Shown in pieces: positions 4,747 through 5,284 of a stretch of DNA of 5,284 nt; position 1 is the first letter of the stretch; each line of letters starts with the position of its first letter. Both the position numbers and the translations under genes were made by a program. The stretch comes from a bacterium (lineage in GTDB: Bacteria; Patescibacteriota; Patescibacteriia; UBA2591; DAOWAM01). Location: positions 1 through 5,284 of the forward strand of contig DAOWAM010000041.1 in NCBI GenBank assembly GCA_030634585.1, given 5' to 3'. The notes beneath the pieces were generated by a model that saw only the letters and a program-made list of their open reading frames with translations, searched no databases and had not been told where the DNA came from.

Positions 4747-5284
4747 ATGGAAAAAATTAATTTATCAAAAGAGGTAACCAAACAAATTAAAAAAACTATT
4801 CCTCGTCGTTATTCTTGGCTAAATATCTTTGTTGCAATCGGGATTAGTTTTCTGATCATTGTTTTGACTTCTATTTTGCTTAATTTCTTAAAAGTCGCCT
4901 TAACAAAAACGGTATCGGCGGCAGAATTAAATGACTATCAGGCAGAACGTATTGAACAAAGTTATCCGGGAATTATTAATTTAGAAGCAGAAAAGGGATA
5001 TACATTTTGGGTAAAATTTAAAAATGTCGGTAGAAAAACTTGGTTTTTTCAAGGAAATAACCAATTTATTTTTCAAACACTTTCTCAACAGGCAGGTGAG
5101 TTTTATCATCCATGGTGGCCAAATAAAACAGAACCGATTGTATTAAATGGTTCTATTCTTTCTGGAGAAACAACAATAATCAAATTTGCTTTACGCGCAC
5201 CAAAAACAAACGGACTTTATTGGGAAAAATTTTCTCTATTCGATCAAAACGGTCAAGTAATCCCAGATGGTGATATTGAAATTG
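4747..5284 (+). CDS. membrane-anchored NBR1-like Ig-domain protein (3' end outside window)
   Basis: An open frame of 179 codons runs from ATG at 4747 off the right edge with no stop, so the C-terminus is unknown. Residues 1-23 are basic (Lys/Arg-rich, ending in PRRYSW), followed by one hydrophobic helix at about 25-49 and then polar sequence, as in an exported anchored protein; VSAA (56-59) could be a signal peptidase site. Residues about 65-179 resemble the NBR1-type Ig-like domain: FWVKFKNVGRKTW (87-99) matches the family's strand ending in N-x-G-x-x-T-W, and there is a WW pair at 123-124. LSGE (138-141) and ALRAPKTNGLYWEKF (148-162) fit the later strands. I recall similar domains in extracellular CPR proteins, sometimes ahead of a peptidase or wall-binding domain. 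That is memory and says nothing certain about the missing part. Arg codons are mostly CGN, like the flippase-ligase pair. The gene diverges from the glycan export operon across a shared 106-bp promoter region. Confidence 0.8.
   Translation, partial: MEKINLSKEVTKQIKKTIPRRYSWLNIFVAIGISFLIIVLTSILLNFLKVALTKTVSAAELNDYQAERIEQSYPGIINLEAEKGYTFWVKFKNVGRKTWFFQGNNQFIFQTLSQQAGEFYHPWWPNKTEPIVLNGSILSGETTIIKFALRAPKTNGLYWEKFSLFDQNGQVIPDGDIEI

Overview
The window is AT-rich with tightly packed genes. It carries surface-glycan membrane genes, a protein that looks like an exported anchored NBR1-type Ig-like domain, very short leaders and no clear Shine-Dalgarno sequences. This suits a small-genome bacterium, most likely of the Candidate Phyla Radiation (Patescibacteria). 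That placement is an inference from style and remembered homologues, since the window holds no phylogenetic marker. TGA acts as an ordinary stop here (the ligase gene ends on it) and Trp is TGG, which argues against the recoded SR1/Gracilibacteria lineages.

Layout from left to right. Bases 31-136 hold two adjacent palindromic elements, each able to fold into a three-way junction with a 12-bp outer stem. Bases 146-571 (minus) are a decayed gene of an endonuclease III / helix-hairpin-helix-like family. It has two internal stop codons and seems to lose its C-terminus next to the palindromes. Bases 612-1640 (minus) are an intact class V PLP-dependent aminotransferase whose codon usage is clearly unlike its neighbours. 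Bases 1641-1838 are non-coding and hold a strong 15-bp hairpin, a heptamer tandem repeat and a second stem-loop. Bases 1839-1930 (minus) are tRNA-Ser(CGA) with an encoded CCA end.

The right half is a two-gene minus-strand operon. A Wzx/MATE-like polysaccharide flippase (4640 to 3219) overlaps by 11 bp an O-antigen ligase/polymerase family protein (3229 to 1907). The last seven codons and the stop codon of the ligase gene lie inside the tRNA-Ser gene on the same strand. Divergent from this operon, a plus-strand gene starts at 4747 and runs off the window. It encodes a membrane-anchored protein with an NBR1-like Ig-fold domain. The 106-bp divergent spacer has a good sigma70-type promoter facing right and a perfect -10 box facing left.

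Together the flippase and ligase would move lipid-linked oligosaccharides across the membrane and polymerise or transfer them, building a surface glycan. The divergent exported protein may also act at the cell surface. The most unusual points are the ligase stop codon buried in a tRNA, the paired three-way-junction palindromes with a compensatory base change beside a dying gene, and the foreign-looking codon usage of the aminotransferase. I did not find a clear new defence system or mobile system.
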